Source: a bacterium C-53
GTDB taxonomy: Bacteria; Bacillota; Clostridia; Lachnospirales; Lachnospiraceae
Direction of reading: 5' to 3'
Assembly (NCBI GenBank): GCA_003612525.1
Contig: RAZD01000016.1
Coordinates: 24,193 to 88,192, forward strand
DNA length: 64,000 bases
The notes beneath the pieces are model-generated. The model worked only from the letters and a program-made list of their open reading frames with translations. It did not search any database and was not told the origin of the DNA. Below are positions 18,401-27,103 of this stretch, piece after piece. Position numbers and translations under genes: made by a program. Position 1 is the stretch's first letter. Each line of letters begins with the position of its first letter.

Positions 18401-21400
18401 AAATCACCTGCAACCTGGACCTGGGTGGGCATACCATCACCTGCACTGGTAGAACAGCTATCAGCATTTGGCGTAACGCAAATCTGACCATTCAGGGTGC
18501 GGGCGAGGTTGTTTCTGCAAGCAACACCGCTCTTGATGTGGGGGGAAATGTCACGCTGAAAGGTGGAACCTTTACCGGTGGGGGATCGCAATCTGCTGGT
18601 GTAAATGTCAATGATGAGAGCGGATCTCTATCCGTCACCGAAAATGTGACCATACAGAACACAGGCGGCGGTTATGGATTGGCCGTCAGCAATGCACAGT
18701 CTGTTCAACTCTCAGGTGGAAAATACTCCGGGACGGCGGGGGCAATTGTCATAACGAGCCAATCCTCATCTCTCACCCTCGGCGGCCTGCTGGCCCACAG
18801 CGGCGACACCCGGTACGCCTATTTTGACGAAAGCGGCACAACCCCCTTTACGGGTGTGCTGGGCAATAAGTCGCTGACCGGCACAGTGACGGTGAAGAAG
18901 TGCAACCATACCGGCGAGGGCGTCTGCAAGTACACGCCGAATGAAGGCGCGGAAACCCACGCCATGACCTGTCTGGCCTGCGGGTATGCGGGAGCTGCGG
19001 AGGACTGTCAGTACACCTATACGCCCGACAGCGGCGGGGAGCATCACATCACTGCTTGTCAGTTCTGCGGCAGGGCCAAAACAGAGGCGCATACCTACGG
19101 CTCGTGGACGCCGGAACACAATGAGAACGCTGTTACCATCCGGCGCAGCTGTGAAAACTGCGGCTATACGAAAACGGATGGTACGATCACAGCGCCGGCC
19201 CACGGCCAAACTATGCAATATGGAAAGCCGATCACGCTAACCTGTTCCTCCACCCTGCCGGGGGCAACTTTTAGCTGGTCCCTTATTGGAAGCACTGCCG
19301 AGGGGACGGGAGCCAGCTTTACACTGCCGGAGACGCTGGCGGCCGGGGAGTACGACTGGACGGTTACGGTGGATTGGTCTGGCTCAGGTGGCGCTTCCTG
19401 TCCTAAACAAGGGATCTTACAGGTCACTCCCGCCCCGCTGACCGCCACCGAAGCAACGGCGGAGGGCAGGGCCTATGACGGAACCAATTCGGTGGAGATC
19501 ACCGGCGTGACGCTGGCCGGGATTTTGAACAGCGATGATGTATCCGTTGATACCACCGGCCTGACCGGAACCCTGAACGGCTCCAACGCGGGAACCTATA
19601 CCAACCTCACCCTGCCCGCAATGACCCTCACCGGCGCGGACGCGGGGAATTACACTGTGACCCGGCCCGCAGGAGCGGTCCCGGCCAGCGTGACCATCCG
19701 CAAAGCTGCGCCCCTCACCCCCAAGACCGGCGATCTGGCGGTTGCCAATAAGCAGGCGCATACCTACACCTACGGCTTGGGCGCTCTGCGGCCCGATGTG
19801 CAGGAGGGCATAAGCCTGGGCAGCACCGCCGTCACCTACGAGCTTGGTCCGGTCAATCTGGGCAGCTACTACGACAGCGGCGCAATGATTGACGGCCAGA
19901 CCCTCACCCTGCCCATTAAGGCGGTGGAGAGCGACAGCGAAACTAAAATCGGAACCATCACCGTCACCATCCATACCCAAAACTTCGAGGATATGACCGC
20001 CACCATCAACGTGCGGAGCGTCAACAAGCAGTCCGTGGACATTTCCGGCGTGACACTGACCGGGCGTACCTATAATGGCAGTCCTATTGAATACCAGCAG
20101 ACCGCCACCGCCTCTGTGGACGGCAAGACGGTAAACGTAAATGGCTTTGTCTACACCTGGGATACCCCGAACCATGCGGCCCCGGTCAATGCCGGGAACT
20201 ACACCCTCACCGTTTCCGTGGACCCGGAGGATCGGAACTACACTGGCAGCACAACGATTCCCGTTGTGATTGAACAGGCGGAAATCAGAGTTACCGCCCC
20301 AAGCAAAACGATTTATGTGGGGGAAACTGCCCCCGTATTCTCTGCGGCAGACTGTAACATCACGGGCCTTGTTCAAGGTGAAAACCTGAAAACCCCGCCA
20401 ACCGTAGCCTATGCCGAAGCCCCGGATACCTCCAAAACCGGCTCTGTGACGGTCACGGCCAGCGGAGCGGAAGTCCCGGAGGGCGGTAATTACAAAGACA
20501 GAATCGTCTATGAGAACGGAACCCTGACAATTACCAGTAAACCCTTGCCGCCTGCCAAATATACCATAACAGTACAGGCCGGAACCGGCGGCACAGCTTC
20601 CGCTTCTCCGACATCAGCGGAGAAAGGAACAAAAATCACCCTGAACGCCACACCGGACGGCGGCTATCACTTCAAGGAATGGCAAGTCATTTCCGGCGGC
20701 GTGACAATCAGCAACAACAGCTTTACCATGCCCGCCGCAAATGTGACTGTCAAAGCGGTATTTGAAAGGAACAGCAACGGCGGCGGAAACTCTGGCGGTT
20801 CAGGTGGCGGGGGAGGTTCCTCATCCGGCGGCGGTTCTTCCAGCGGTGACAATGGTTCCTCCGGCGGCGGCTCCACGATTGTAGCCCGTCCCGACGAAAC
20901 CAAGCCGGACACTCCTACCACCAGCCAGACCAAACCGGCAACACCGGATAAAAACGGGAATGTGGCGGTGGATAACGGCACTGTCCAGTCTGCCATCAAC
21001 ACGGCAAAGAACGACGCCAAAAAGAACGGCAATACCGCAAACGGCGTGGCGGTTGTCATTCCTGTCACGCCAAAAGAAGGACAGAACTCTTTTAACGTAA
21101 CTATTAACGCCCAAACCCTGAACACCCTCGTCCGCGAAAAGGTGAAGCGGCTGGAAATCAACATTGAGGGCGTGGTTGTTGGAGGAATGGACACAAAACT
21201 GCTGAAATGGCTGGATACCCTGTCGGCAAACGGGGACGTTATTTTCCGGGTAAAGAAAACAGACCCGTCCGGTTTATCCAAAGAAGCCAAAGCTGCCATC
21301 GGCACAAGGCCGGTCTATGACCTGTCGCTGGTTTATCTCTCCGGCGGGAAAGAAACGCCGATTACCGATTTTGACGGCCACACCATCGCTGTCCGTCTGC

Positions 21401-22368
21401 CTTATGCTCCGGCAAAGGACGAAAAGACCGGAAATCTCTATGCGGTCTATGTAGATGGCAAGGGCAAGGTGGAATGGCTGACAAAATCCAGCTATGACCC
21501 TGACCTGGGTACGGTTGTTTTTGAAACCGGGCATTTCAGCATCTACGGCATCGGCTACAAGAACCCTGCCCCGGACTTTACGGACATTAAAAACCATTGG
21601 GCTGCGGATAACATCATCTTTGTAGCCAGCCGGGGGCTGCTCGCCGGTACTGGAAACAACCAATTCAGCCCCAACACCGGCATGACGCGGGGAATGTTCG
21701 TCACCGCCCTGGGGCGGCTGGCAGGCATCGACCAAGCCGACTATAAAACCGGGAAATTCACTGATGTGAAAGCAGACGCCTACTATGCCCCTTATGTGAA
21801 CTGGGCGGCAGAAAAAGGCATTGTAAACGGCACCTCCGCCACCACCTTTTCCCCGGACACCAATATCACCAGGGAACAGATGGCGGTCATTATGGCAAAT
21901 TACGCGAAAAAGCTGGGCTATGACCTGCCGGCTGCCCATGAAGCTGTGACCTTTGCGGACAACGCGCAGATCAGCGGCTGGGCGGCAAAGGAGGTCAAAG
22001 CCATGCAGCAGGCGGGTATCATGGCGGGGAAAGGCGGCAACCGCTTTGACCCGAAAGGAACCGCCACCCGCGCCGAGGTCGCTACCGTCCTGCGGCGGTT
22101 TGTGGAGATTGTCATTGACCCGCAGACCGCCCAGGGCTGGATGCAGAACCACAGCGGCTCCTGGCAGTATCTGAAAAACGGCAAACCTGCCACCGGCTGG
22201 CTGCAAGACGATAAAAAATGGTACTGGCTGGACAGTAACGGCTGGATGTTTACTGGCGGCTGGAAACAGATTGACGGTAAATGGTACTATTTCTATTCGG
22301 ACGGTTCAATGGCGGTCAATACCACCATTGACGGTTACGCCATCGGCTCGGACGGGGCCAGAAAATAG
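15460..22368 (+). CDS. Giant secreted SLH-domain surface protein with choline-binding-type repeats
   Basis: Probable wall-attached adhesin of 2302 residues. The ATG at 15460 follows CAGGAGG and gives a signal peptide (MRNKLRRPLAFLLSAVMIV, cleavage near HAVA); the frame also runs upstream to a GTG at 15352 that overlaps the previous stop. Order of parts: Cys/His-rich repeats (about 40-257, HEHTEDC-type units), a short helical stretch, Gly-rich repeats likely to form a beta-helix (about 425-675, GAGIGGGG), further beta-rich modules, a YDG-type domain (about 1330), an MBG-like module (about 1615), a bacterial repeat of InlB type (1702-1770), a Gly/Ser linker, three SLH domains (about 2037, 2099, 2164) and Trp/Tyr-rich cell-wall-binding repeats (2224-2302). 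It is the target-like gene of the adjacent LytTR system. Confidence 0.88.
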   Translation: MRNKLRRPLAFLLSAVMIVTMSGTPVHAVADRGQPETGLCEHHAAHTDDCGYTEETPGTPCGHEHTEDCYIEVTECVHEHTPECYPEETEDSVSDNEATPANAEEREPENCPHICDGESGCITEKLDCRHEHDSECGYTESTPGTPCTYVCEICNPQDSGEADEEPETGIIKQEQCSCLTLCTEGQINPDCPVCGAEDAGLSDCKGKAEKEDTKQPEDTGICKHHQEHDDACGYQPESEDSEGSPCTYECRICPIEDLIAALPDKVTEDNADEVRAQLDEILALFSMLTEDEQEQIDLSRCYELQGALDGANDPAPITESVEYQEASWDGSQVTYESKTETCTLVENSAEAVTWSESWYAVSGTVTISEPITVTGAVNLILGDGCTLNAEKGIVVTTDNSLTIYAQSGGTGTLNATGVFFRNGATYESNASAGIGGSGTAPDSGAITIHGGVINATGGGQSGYCSGAGIGGGTLSSGNGGSSGAVIILGGTVTANSGEGFVAGAGIGGGGSQQGTGGTGDNITIYGGSVTAASTGIQSGGAGIGGGGGFTGGGAGSNIQIYGGTIKATGSSFGAGIGGGGSTSSPNSSYKSGDGAVTISGGTVTAVGGDYAAGIGGGGGYYYSTQYTSGGCTGGTGSVTISGGIVDASSPTEVAWEGYEGAPIGNGGNAGDTAATVSKTNAIVFENGAGTVCGDVTLDGSYTVPGGYTLNIPVGASLSGSGTLSGGNAFTTENLTADMISVPTNLYYNGEDRTADITTELSGELTTGVTICGQTFTVSGWTVEVSRTDDLHYTATYTNTDNSTTFQKTITLQQSGTTLDGAVKTYNGDTQTTTFTASDTITVKATPTATGEAPANSAMFAASFTGPGAGQMAVFVGDTQVSAPADKGADGAYTMTVSAADVLVAAGGPGTGITLTAKFVGNNNMADAAGTVNVNISAVAKVEKYGSTTYVGNLDDAFKTENDGATITLLKDVTRTPVLDIQITCNLDLGGHTITCTGRTAISIWRNANLTIQGAGEVVSASNTALDVGGNVTLKGGTFTGGGSQSAGVNVNDESGSLSVTENVTIQNTGGGYGLAVSNAQSVQLSGGKYSGTAGAIVITSQSSSLTLGGLLAHSGDTRYAYFDESGTTPFTGVLGNKSLTGTVTVKKCNHTGEGVCKYTPNEGAETHAMTCLACGYAGAAEDCQYTYTPDSGGEHHITACQFCGRAKTEAHTYGSWTPEHNENAVTIRRSCENCGYTKTDGTITAPAHGQTMQYGKPITLTCSSTLPGATFSWSLIGSTAEGTGASFTLPETLAAGEYDWTVTVDWSGSGGASCPKQGILQVTPAPLTATEATAEGRAYDGTNSVEITGVTLAGILNSDDVSVDTTGLTGTLNGSNAGTYTNLTLPAMTLTGADAGNYTVTRPAGAVPASVTIRKAAPLTPKTGDLAVANKQAHTYTYGLGALRPDVQEGISLGSTAVTYELGPVNLGSYYDSGAMIDGQTLTLPIKAVESDSETKIGTITVTIHTQNFEDMTATINVRSVNKQSVDISGVTLTGRTYNGSPIEYQQTATASVDGKTVNVNGFVYTWDTPNHAAPVNAGNYTLTVSVDPEDRNYTGSTTIPVVIEQAEIRVTAPSKTIYVGETAPVFSAADCNITGLVQGENLKTPPTVAYAEAPDTSKTGSVTVTASGAEVPEGGNYKDRIVYENGTLTITSKPLPPAKYTITVQAGTGGTASASPTSAEKGTKITLNATPDGGYHFKEWQVISGGVTISNNSFTMPAANVTVKAVFERNSNGGGNSGGSGGGGGSSSGGGSSSGDNGSSGGGSTIVARPDETKPDTPTTSQTKPATPDKNGNVAVDNGTVQSAINTAKNDAKKNGNTANGVAVVIPVTPKEGQNSFNVTINAQTLNTLVREKVKRLEINIEGVVVGGMDTKLLKWLDTLSANGDVIFRVKKTDPSGLSKEAKAAIGTRPVYDLSLVYLSGGKETPITDFDGHTIAVRLPYAPAKDEKTGNLYAVYVDGKGKVEWLTKSSYDPDLGTVVFETGHFSIYGIGYKNPAPDFTDIKNHWAADNIIFVASRGLLAGTGNNQFSPNTGMTRGMFVTALGRLAGIDQADYKTGKFTDVKADAYYAPYVNWAAEKGIVNGTSATTFSPDTNITREQMAVIMANYAKKLGYDLPAAHEAVTFADNAQISGWAAKEVKAMQQAGIMAGKGGNRFDPKGTATRAEVATVLRRFVEIVIDPQTAQGWMQNHSGSWQYLKNGKPATGWLQDDKKWYWLDSNGWMFTGGWKQIDGKWYYFYSDGSMAVNTTIDGYAIGSDGARK
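15972..16015 (+). repeat. Two abutting perfect palindromes inside the adhesin gene
   Basis: CAAACAAGAGCA at 15972-15983 and its exact complement at 15985-15996 form a 12-bp hairpin with a one-base centre. A second perfect palindrome (GACCCTCTGT and its complement) occupies 15996-16015, sharing one base. They encode part of the Cys-rich region, where such symmetry is not needed for the protein. Confidence 0.75.
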
Positions 22369-22842
22369 GACGGGAAAGGAGCGGCATCAGCCTTGGAGAT
22401 TCCTGAAGCGATACAACCGAATACCGTTGTGAGGTAATTAGGTGCCGCAATCCCGGCTGACCCAATCCTTCTTTGTCGCATAGCGGTTAATTTTATGGAG
22501 GCCGTCTATGCGTAAACGTCCCTTTTGATCTATCTCTGCCCTTATGGGGCAGAGGCTTGAATAACAGAATAACCGATACGTTCAGGGCGCAGATGATGCA
22601 ACAATCATCTGCGCCCTGTTTTTGTCTGCCCTTTTTCGGCAAAAAGAAGGGATATTCTGGCAAAAAAGACAAAAAGCGCACTGTATGGGGAAAGAGAAAC
22701 GACAAACCTCCCCCTGCCCCGCGCTTTTTCTACATAGCCCGACAATTTCATAGGCTCCATTGTTTGTGGGGACCCGGCTGCCGGTCCCCGCCTCTATTCG
22801 ATTCACCCGTCAACCACGCCTGAATCGAAATGGAGGAAAACT
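22369..22842 (+). other. Non-coding gap after the adhesin gene
   Basis: No gene is supported in these 474 bp. The gap holds a small hairpin (CTCTGCCC/GGGCAGAG, 22534-22554), the strong terminator at 22583-22623, and a GGGGACC/GGTCCCC hairpin near 22768-22790. The last 40 bp carry a GGAGG site for the next gene. Confidence 0.6.
22583..22623 (+). terminator. Strong Rho-independent terminator of the adhesin operon
   Basis: A perfect 15-bp stem (arms 22583-22597 and 22604-22618, starting CAGGGCGCAGATGAT) with loop GCAACA is followed by TTTTT. Confidence 0.9.
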
Positions 22843-23313
22843 ATGGGATTTCACTATGGATACGAAAAAAGGAAGTTTGATGCAGAATGGACCCGGCTGG
22901 AACAGGAATACCGCGCAGCCGGTATGGACGATAGGCAGATCGCGGCCATGAAGGAATATGACTGGACCTGGTTTTGCAGCCAGCGGACCTATCAGAACCG
23001 CGTACAGGCCCTTCCCAGCGAACAGTGTGAGGACGAGAGCGAGCAGTCCTGCCTGTTCCGAAAATTTGAATCCCTGTCCTGCACCTGGGACACCGGCGAT
23101 GTGGATTCCCGGCGGTTTGGCTGGCTGTCCTCCCTGGAAGATGAACTGCTGTACCGGCGGCTCTGCAAATTGCCGGAGGACGATCTGGAACTGCTGACCC
23201 TGCTCATTGTGGACGGATACCGGCAGGCCGATGTCGCAAGGCTGTGGAACTGTTCCCGGAGTGCAATCACACAGCGAATAAATAAAATCAAGATTTTTTT
23301 GAAAAAGGCTTAA
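22843..23313 (+). CDS. Sigma-70 region 4-like regulator of the ICE
   Basis: A 156-residue protein whose C-terminal part (about 100-150) reads as a sigma region 4 helix-turn-helix (RQADVARLWNCSRSAITQRI). The N-terminal two-thirds is acidic and has no recognised sigma region 2. The start follows TGGAGGAAAACT. Proteins of this type sit between the cargo and the xis/int module in Tn916/Tn1549-type elements and are thought to tune transfer gene expression. The next 500 bp up to xis contain no firm gene. Confidence 0.7.
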   Translation: MGFHYGYEKRKFDAEWTRLEQEYRAAGMDDRQIAAMKEYDWTWFCSQRTYQNRVQALPSEQCEDESEQSCLFRKFESLSCTWDTGDVDSRRFGWLSSLEDELLYRRLCKLPEDDLELLTLLIVDGYRQADVARLWNCSRSAITQRINKIKIFLKKA

Positions 23314-23848
23314 CAAATCGCCTTTCCCAATGCCTACACATTGAAGGGACAAGTCCTCTTGCCCCTCATTGCAGCTTGACAACTGAATATACGGCATAAC
23401 AGGTACATAACCCGTATCGAAGCGGAAAAGGCGCGCCGCCAGGACGGTTGCTTGCAGGAGGTGATGACAGACAGGCAATCCGAGCGATCTACGTCCAGCC
23501 TTAAACCCGGAGATGGCGTTCCGGGCGCGATGATGGTGCGGGGGCTTAAAGATACTTCCTCACGGCCCGCCAAAGACTTGGGGGGAACCCTGCGGCGCAC
23601 GAGTAAAACGGCGCTGCGGAGTTATGACAGCTCTGCCGGGAGCGGCCTGTTATGTCCCCATCGTCAGGGGGCGTGGCAAATGTGACGAGAAGCAGAGATA
23701 TATAAATTAGAAAGTGATTCTTCGGCTTTTTTGCTGTGATAGCTTTCTATTTCAAGATCAGATACCATGCGCTGGTAGTTTCGTCTGCCAGCGTATTCAT
23801 GTGATTTTGAAAGCACAATGACAAACTTGATTGGAGGGAATATGCTTC
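23314..23848 (+). other. GC-rich non-coding region upstream of xis
   Basis: About 535 bp without a firm gene. It contains TTGACA near 23378, several short GC-rich inverted segments (CGGCGC...GCGC around 23592-23620) and an AGGAGGTGATG sequence at 23457. A 73-codon frame follows that ATG, but its composition (Ser/Gly/Arg-rich, no domain) is weak. The region could hold a structured leader, a regulatory RNA or integrase and Xis binding sites. Confidence 0.35.
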
Positions 23849-24079
23849 ATGGAAAAACTTATTACACGAAAAGAAGCTGCAAAAATTTTGGGGATCAGTA
23901 TTGCCACGCTGGATGCCGCACGTAATAACGGTCTGATTGCCTATGTTCAGTATGTGCAGAATGGTTGCGTATACTTCACTGATGCGGGCCTTCAGGAGTA
24001 TATCGCAAAATGTACCCATCGTGCGAAGCCGGTGGAAAAAGGGACAACGTACCGCAAACCACGAAGTGCCAGAGCATGA
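23849..24079 (+). CDS. xis: Excisionase (Xis), MerR-like helix-turn-helix
   Basis: A 76-residue DNA-binding protein directing ICE excision. The N-terminus has the excisionase helix-turn-helix (ITRKEAAKILGISIATLDAA), followed by a wing (YFTDAGLQEYI) and a basic tail. The ATG at 23849 follows GGAGGG by about ten bases; the longer frame from TTG 23831 would include the ribosome site itself. It precedes the integrase by 84 bp, as expected for the xis-int order of Tn916-like elements. Confidence 0.85.
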   Translation: MEKLITRKEAAKILGISIATLDAARNNGLIAYVQYVQNGCVYFTDAGLQEYIAKCTHRAKPVEKGTTYRKPRSARA

Positions 24080-24163
24080 CTCATTCCGTATCCTTGCTGG
24101 AACCCTGTATATCTGGTAAAACAAAGATACAGCGCTGGAGATTATTTTTAGGAGGTGACGGAA

Positions 24164-25378
24164 TTGGCAAGAAGAAAAGTTGTAATTCCGGAATATGGCA
24201 CTGTCATGAAAAGAGGTGTCCTGTATTACAGAACCAGGATAAGAGATGCGAATGGAAAGCTCATCGCTCTTTATGCAAGAACGCCTGAAGAACTGTACGA
24301 TAGAGAAATAGAGGCATTGGAGCAGATTGACAATGCCACTTTTCATCGGAAATCGCCCACTGTTGCTGAATATTGCGAAAAATGGCTGCTGATGCAGTCG
24401 GTTCATATTCGTGCCACCACACTGACTGATTATACATCTAAGGTGCGGCGGCATATCATCAAAGAGCTGGGGCAAAAACGGATGGCAGATGTAACATTGG
24501 ATGACATTCAGCTGGCACTTGTTCCTGTTTCAAAAAAATCGGCTTCGGTTTACAAGTCGGTGGTGATTCTTTATAAGTCCATTTTCCGGGCAGCGAAAGA
24601 GAGCCATGTGATTGACGAAAATCCGACTATGTATTTGGATGCAAAGGGCGGGGGTGTTCCTCAAGCGGAACGGCAGGCATTGACAGATGAACAAGCAGAA
24701 CGCCTTTTAGATGCTATTCGGGGTTTACCGCCTTATGTGTTTGTTATGCTCGGCTTGTATGCTGGATTGCGGCGGGAAGAAATCCTTGCGTTACAATGGG
24801 ATTCTGTATATCTGGATACGGACACCCCATATCTGACGGTAAGACGGGCATGGCATACAGAGCATAACAGGCCGGTTATTCTTACTGAGTTAAAGACAAA
24901 GGCTGCGGAGAGAAACATTCCCCTCCCCATTTGTCTGGCAGAGTGCTTAAAGGCAGCAAAGGCAACTTCCACTTCGGACTATGTGGTTGCCAATCGAGAT
25001 GGTGAACCACTGTCTTATACGCAGTTCAAGCGGCTTTGGCAGTATATTGTTACCAGAACGGTTAAGGAGCGCTGCTATTACCGGTATGAAGATGGAAAGC
25101 GCGTAAAGCATACGGTTACACCGGTCCTTGGAGAAAAAGCAGCCCATAATGGCAAAGTTGTTTACAGCCTGGATTTTGAAGTGACACCGCACCAGCTGCG
25201 TCATACTTATATCACAAATCTGATTCATTCATCGGTGGACCCCAAAACGGTCCAATATCTGGCAGGCCATGAAAACAGTAAAATCACTATGGACATTTAC
25301 GCCAAGGTCAAATACAATAGGCCAGATCAGCTTGTGAGAGCTATGGGCGGTGCATTTGCCCAATGGGATGCTGTATAA
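24164..25378 (+). CDS. int: Tyrosine integrase 1 of the ICE
   Basis: Site-specific recombinase of 404 residues. It has an N-terminal arm-binding domain (about 1-60), a core-binding SAM-like domain (about 70-165) and a catalytic domain. Catalytic residues are visible: Arg in GLRREE (about 203), Lys in LKTKAAERN, HQLRHTY, the His of AGHENSK and Tyr in DIYAKV (about 378). TTG 24164 is chosen because GGAGGTGA lies seven bases before it. It is followed after 146 bp by a close paralogue. Confidence 0.93.
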   Translation: MARRKVVIPEYGTVMKRGVLYYRTRIRDANGKLIALYARTPEELYDREIEALEQIDNATFHRKSPTVAEYCEKWLLMQSVHIRATTLTDYTSKVRRHIIKELGQKRMADVTLDDIQLALVPVSKKSASVYKSVVILYKSIFRAAKESHVIDENPTMYLDAKGGGVPQAERQALTDEQAERLLDAIRGLPPYVFVMLGLYAGLRREEILALQWDSVYLDTDTPYLTVRRAWHTEHNRPVILTELKTKAAERNIPLPICLAECLKAAKATSTSDYVVANRDGEPLSYTQFKRLWQYIVTRTVKERCYYRYEDGKRVKHTVTPVLGEKAAHNGKVVYSLDFEVTPHQLRHTYITNLIHSSVDPKTVQYLAGHENSKITMDIYAKVKYNRPDQLVRAMGGAFAQWDAV

Positions 25379-25524
25379 GATAAAACAGAAAACACAGAAA
25401 GAGCGAGGCAAGGATGTCTCGCTCTTTGCTTTACGCTGGCCGTATCTTTGATTAAATTGGGACTTTCTGATAAAAAGGGAGTGTAGGTACATAGGCCGCA
25501 CATTTCAGGAAAGGAAGGTCCAAA

Positions 25525-26736
25525 ATGGCTAAAAAGAAAACTGAGATTCCAAAGTACGGAACCATCATGTTAAAAGGAATCCAATATTACAGAACCCGGA
25601 TTATGGATGCAGACGGCAAGCAGGTGAGTTTGTATGCTGCCACTTGCGAAGAACTATATGAGAAACAATTAGAAGCGCGGCGGCAGGTGGAGGAGATTAT
25701 CTTTCATCGGCAGCATCCAACAGTGGCCGAGTATTGCGAGAAGTGGCTGCTTATGCAGTCTGCCAAAGTGTCCGCTGCTACATTGAAAGGTTATACCGCT
25801 GATATGAAGAACTATATCATCAAGCCCCTGGGGGAGATGTATATGGAGGAAGTTACAGCGGACGATATTCGGCTGGCACTTGTGCCGCTGTCGAAAAAAT
25901 CAGAGGGATTATACAGTAAGGTGAATATGCTCCTCAAATGTGTTTTTTACTCGGCAGAGCGCAGCCAAATACTTCAAAGCAATCCTTGTGTGGGCATATC
26001 GGGCAAGGGTGGCAAGGCCGCAAAAAAGAAAGAGGCATTGACAGATCAGCAGGTAGAGGTGCTTTTGGATACGGTCAAAGGACTTCCTCCCCACTTATTT
26101 ATTGTGCTTGGATTGTATTCCGGTCTACGTCGGGAAGAAATCCTTGCATTGCAATGGGACTGTGTATTCCTGGACGAACCTACTCCCTACATATCTGTAA
26201 GGCGAGCATGGCGCACAGAACATAACCGACCGGTGATTTCCACCACATTAAAAACGAAAGCAGCCCGGAGGGACATACCAATTCCCAAGTGCTTGGTAGA
26301 TTGCCTGCGGGAAGTCAAAGAAACCTCTGTTTCGGAATATGTGATTTGCGACAGCAACGGGGAGGCGTTATCCGCTTCACAGTTTCAAAGGGTATGGCAG
26401 TATGTGGTGGTCCGCTCTACTCAGGCGCGTAACTATTATAAATATGTAAATGGGCAGAGCATCAAGTACACCGTCACACCGTCACTGGGGATGACGCAGA
26501 AAAATAATCCCAAGATTCAGTATACACTGGATTTCCATGTGACACCACATTTGCTGCGTCACACCTATATCACCAACCTGCTGTATTCCGGGGTTGACCC
26601 TAAGACTGTCCAGTACCTTGCAGGGCATGAAAACAGCAAAACAACTATGGACATCTACGCAAAGGTGAAGTATAATAAGCCAGAGGAGTTGTTTGGCGTG
26701 GTAAATGGCGCTTTTCGTCAGGCCACGGATGATTGA
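25525..26736 (+). CDS. Tyrosine integrase 2, tandem paralogue
   Basis: A 403-residue tyrosine recombinase sharing most motifs with the gene before it (GLRREEILALQWD, LKTKAARRD, HLLRHTYITNL, YLAGHENSKTTMDIYAKVKY). All catalytic residues are present, so it is not a decayed copy. It has its own GGAAAGGAAGG ribosome site. It may be a duplicated integrase that widened target choice, or the integrase of a second element with a shared end. It is the last recognisable ICE gene. Confidence 0.92.
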   Translation: MAKKKTEIPKYGTIMLKGIQYYRTRIMDADGKQVSLYAATCEELYEKQLEARRQVEEIIFHRQHPTVAEYCEKWLLMQSAKVSAATLKGYTADMKNYIIKPLGEMYMEEVTADDIRLALVPLSKKSEGLYSKVNMLLKCVFYSAERSQILQSNPCVGISGKGGKAAKKKEALTDQQVEVLLDTVKGLPPHLFIVLGLYSGLRREEILALQWDCVFLDEPTPYISVRRAWRTEHNRPVISTTLKTKAARRDIPIPKCLVDCLREVKETSVSEYVICDSNGEALSASQFQRVWQYVVVRSTQARNYYKYVNGQSIKYTVTPSLGMTQKNNPKIQYTLDFHVTPHLLRHTYITNLLYSGVDPKTVQYLAGHENSKTTMDIYAKVKYNKPEELFGVVNGAFRQATDD

Positions 26737-26873
26737 AAAATTGCTATTTTTCGTGGTCCCCACATAGGATAACTGAACAATGAAAAGCCGGGAAAGCCCG
26801 TAAAATCAAGGAAAAACGGCGCTAAGAGAATTTCAATACGGTCTCAAGGCTGCTAGACGGGCGCCTCAGTTTA

Positions 26874-26886
26874 GTAAGAGATAATT
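26874..26886 (+). repeat. Candidate prophage attL core (13-bp direct repeat)
   Basis: GTAAGAGATAATT here is repeated exactly at 62272-62284, just outside the lysis genes. The interval contains one integrase and one full set of siphophage genes. Confidence 0.6.
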
Positions 26887-26913
26887 CAAAGCGAATACAG
26901 AAAAAGACACAGA

Positions 26914-26947
26914 CCCAGGAAATGCTTATATTTCCTGGGTTTTCTCT
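26914..26947 (+). terminator. Rho-independent terminator near the left prophage end
   Basis: CCCAGGAAAT and its complement form a perfect 10-bp stem with loop GCTTAT, followed by TTTTCTCT. Confidence 0.85.
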
Positions 26948-26997
26948 ATGCCCTGTGATTTTATGGAGTACCACAAAAAAGGCTAAATTTTCGTCGG

Positions 26998-27030
26998 TAA
27001 CTTACACATAACTTACACGTAACTTACAAA
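26998..27030 (+). repeat. Three tandem 11-bp repeats, candidate integrase arm sites (left)
   Basis: TAACTTACACA, TAACTTACACG and TAACTTACAAA lie head to tail without gaps. Related units occur at 62212-62233, just inside the right core repeat. Tyrosine integrases bind such arm sites. They could also act on the promoter of the adjacent small regulator. Confidence 0.65.
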
Positions 27031-27046
27031 TGCAGAAATAAAAAGC

Positions 27047-27075
27047 TTGTGTCTTATGTAAGACTTTGTTACAAT
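27047..27075 (+). promoter_or_regulatory. Promoter of the ribbon-helix-helix gene
   Basis: TTGTGT (27047-27052), 17-bp spacer, TACAAT (27070-27075). The spacer contains CTTATGTAAG, a short palindrome sharing the GTAAG motif of the arm repeats, so integrase or the gene product may bind here. Confidence 0.6.
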
Positions 27076-27103
27076 GTGGAAAAGGCATAAGAAGGGGCAA
27101 AAG

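Noticed and set aside
16315..20376. Several long minus-strand frames inside the adhesin gene
   Set aside because: They mirror the repetitive Gly/Thr codons of the adhesin and lack ribosome sites or recognisable domains.
23463..23685. 73-codon frame behind an AGGAGGTGATG sequence
   Set aside because: The ribosome site is too close to the ATG and the product is low in complexity. Kept only as a note in the non-coding block.
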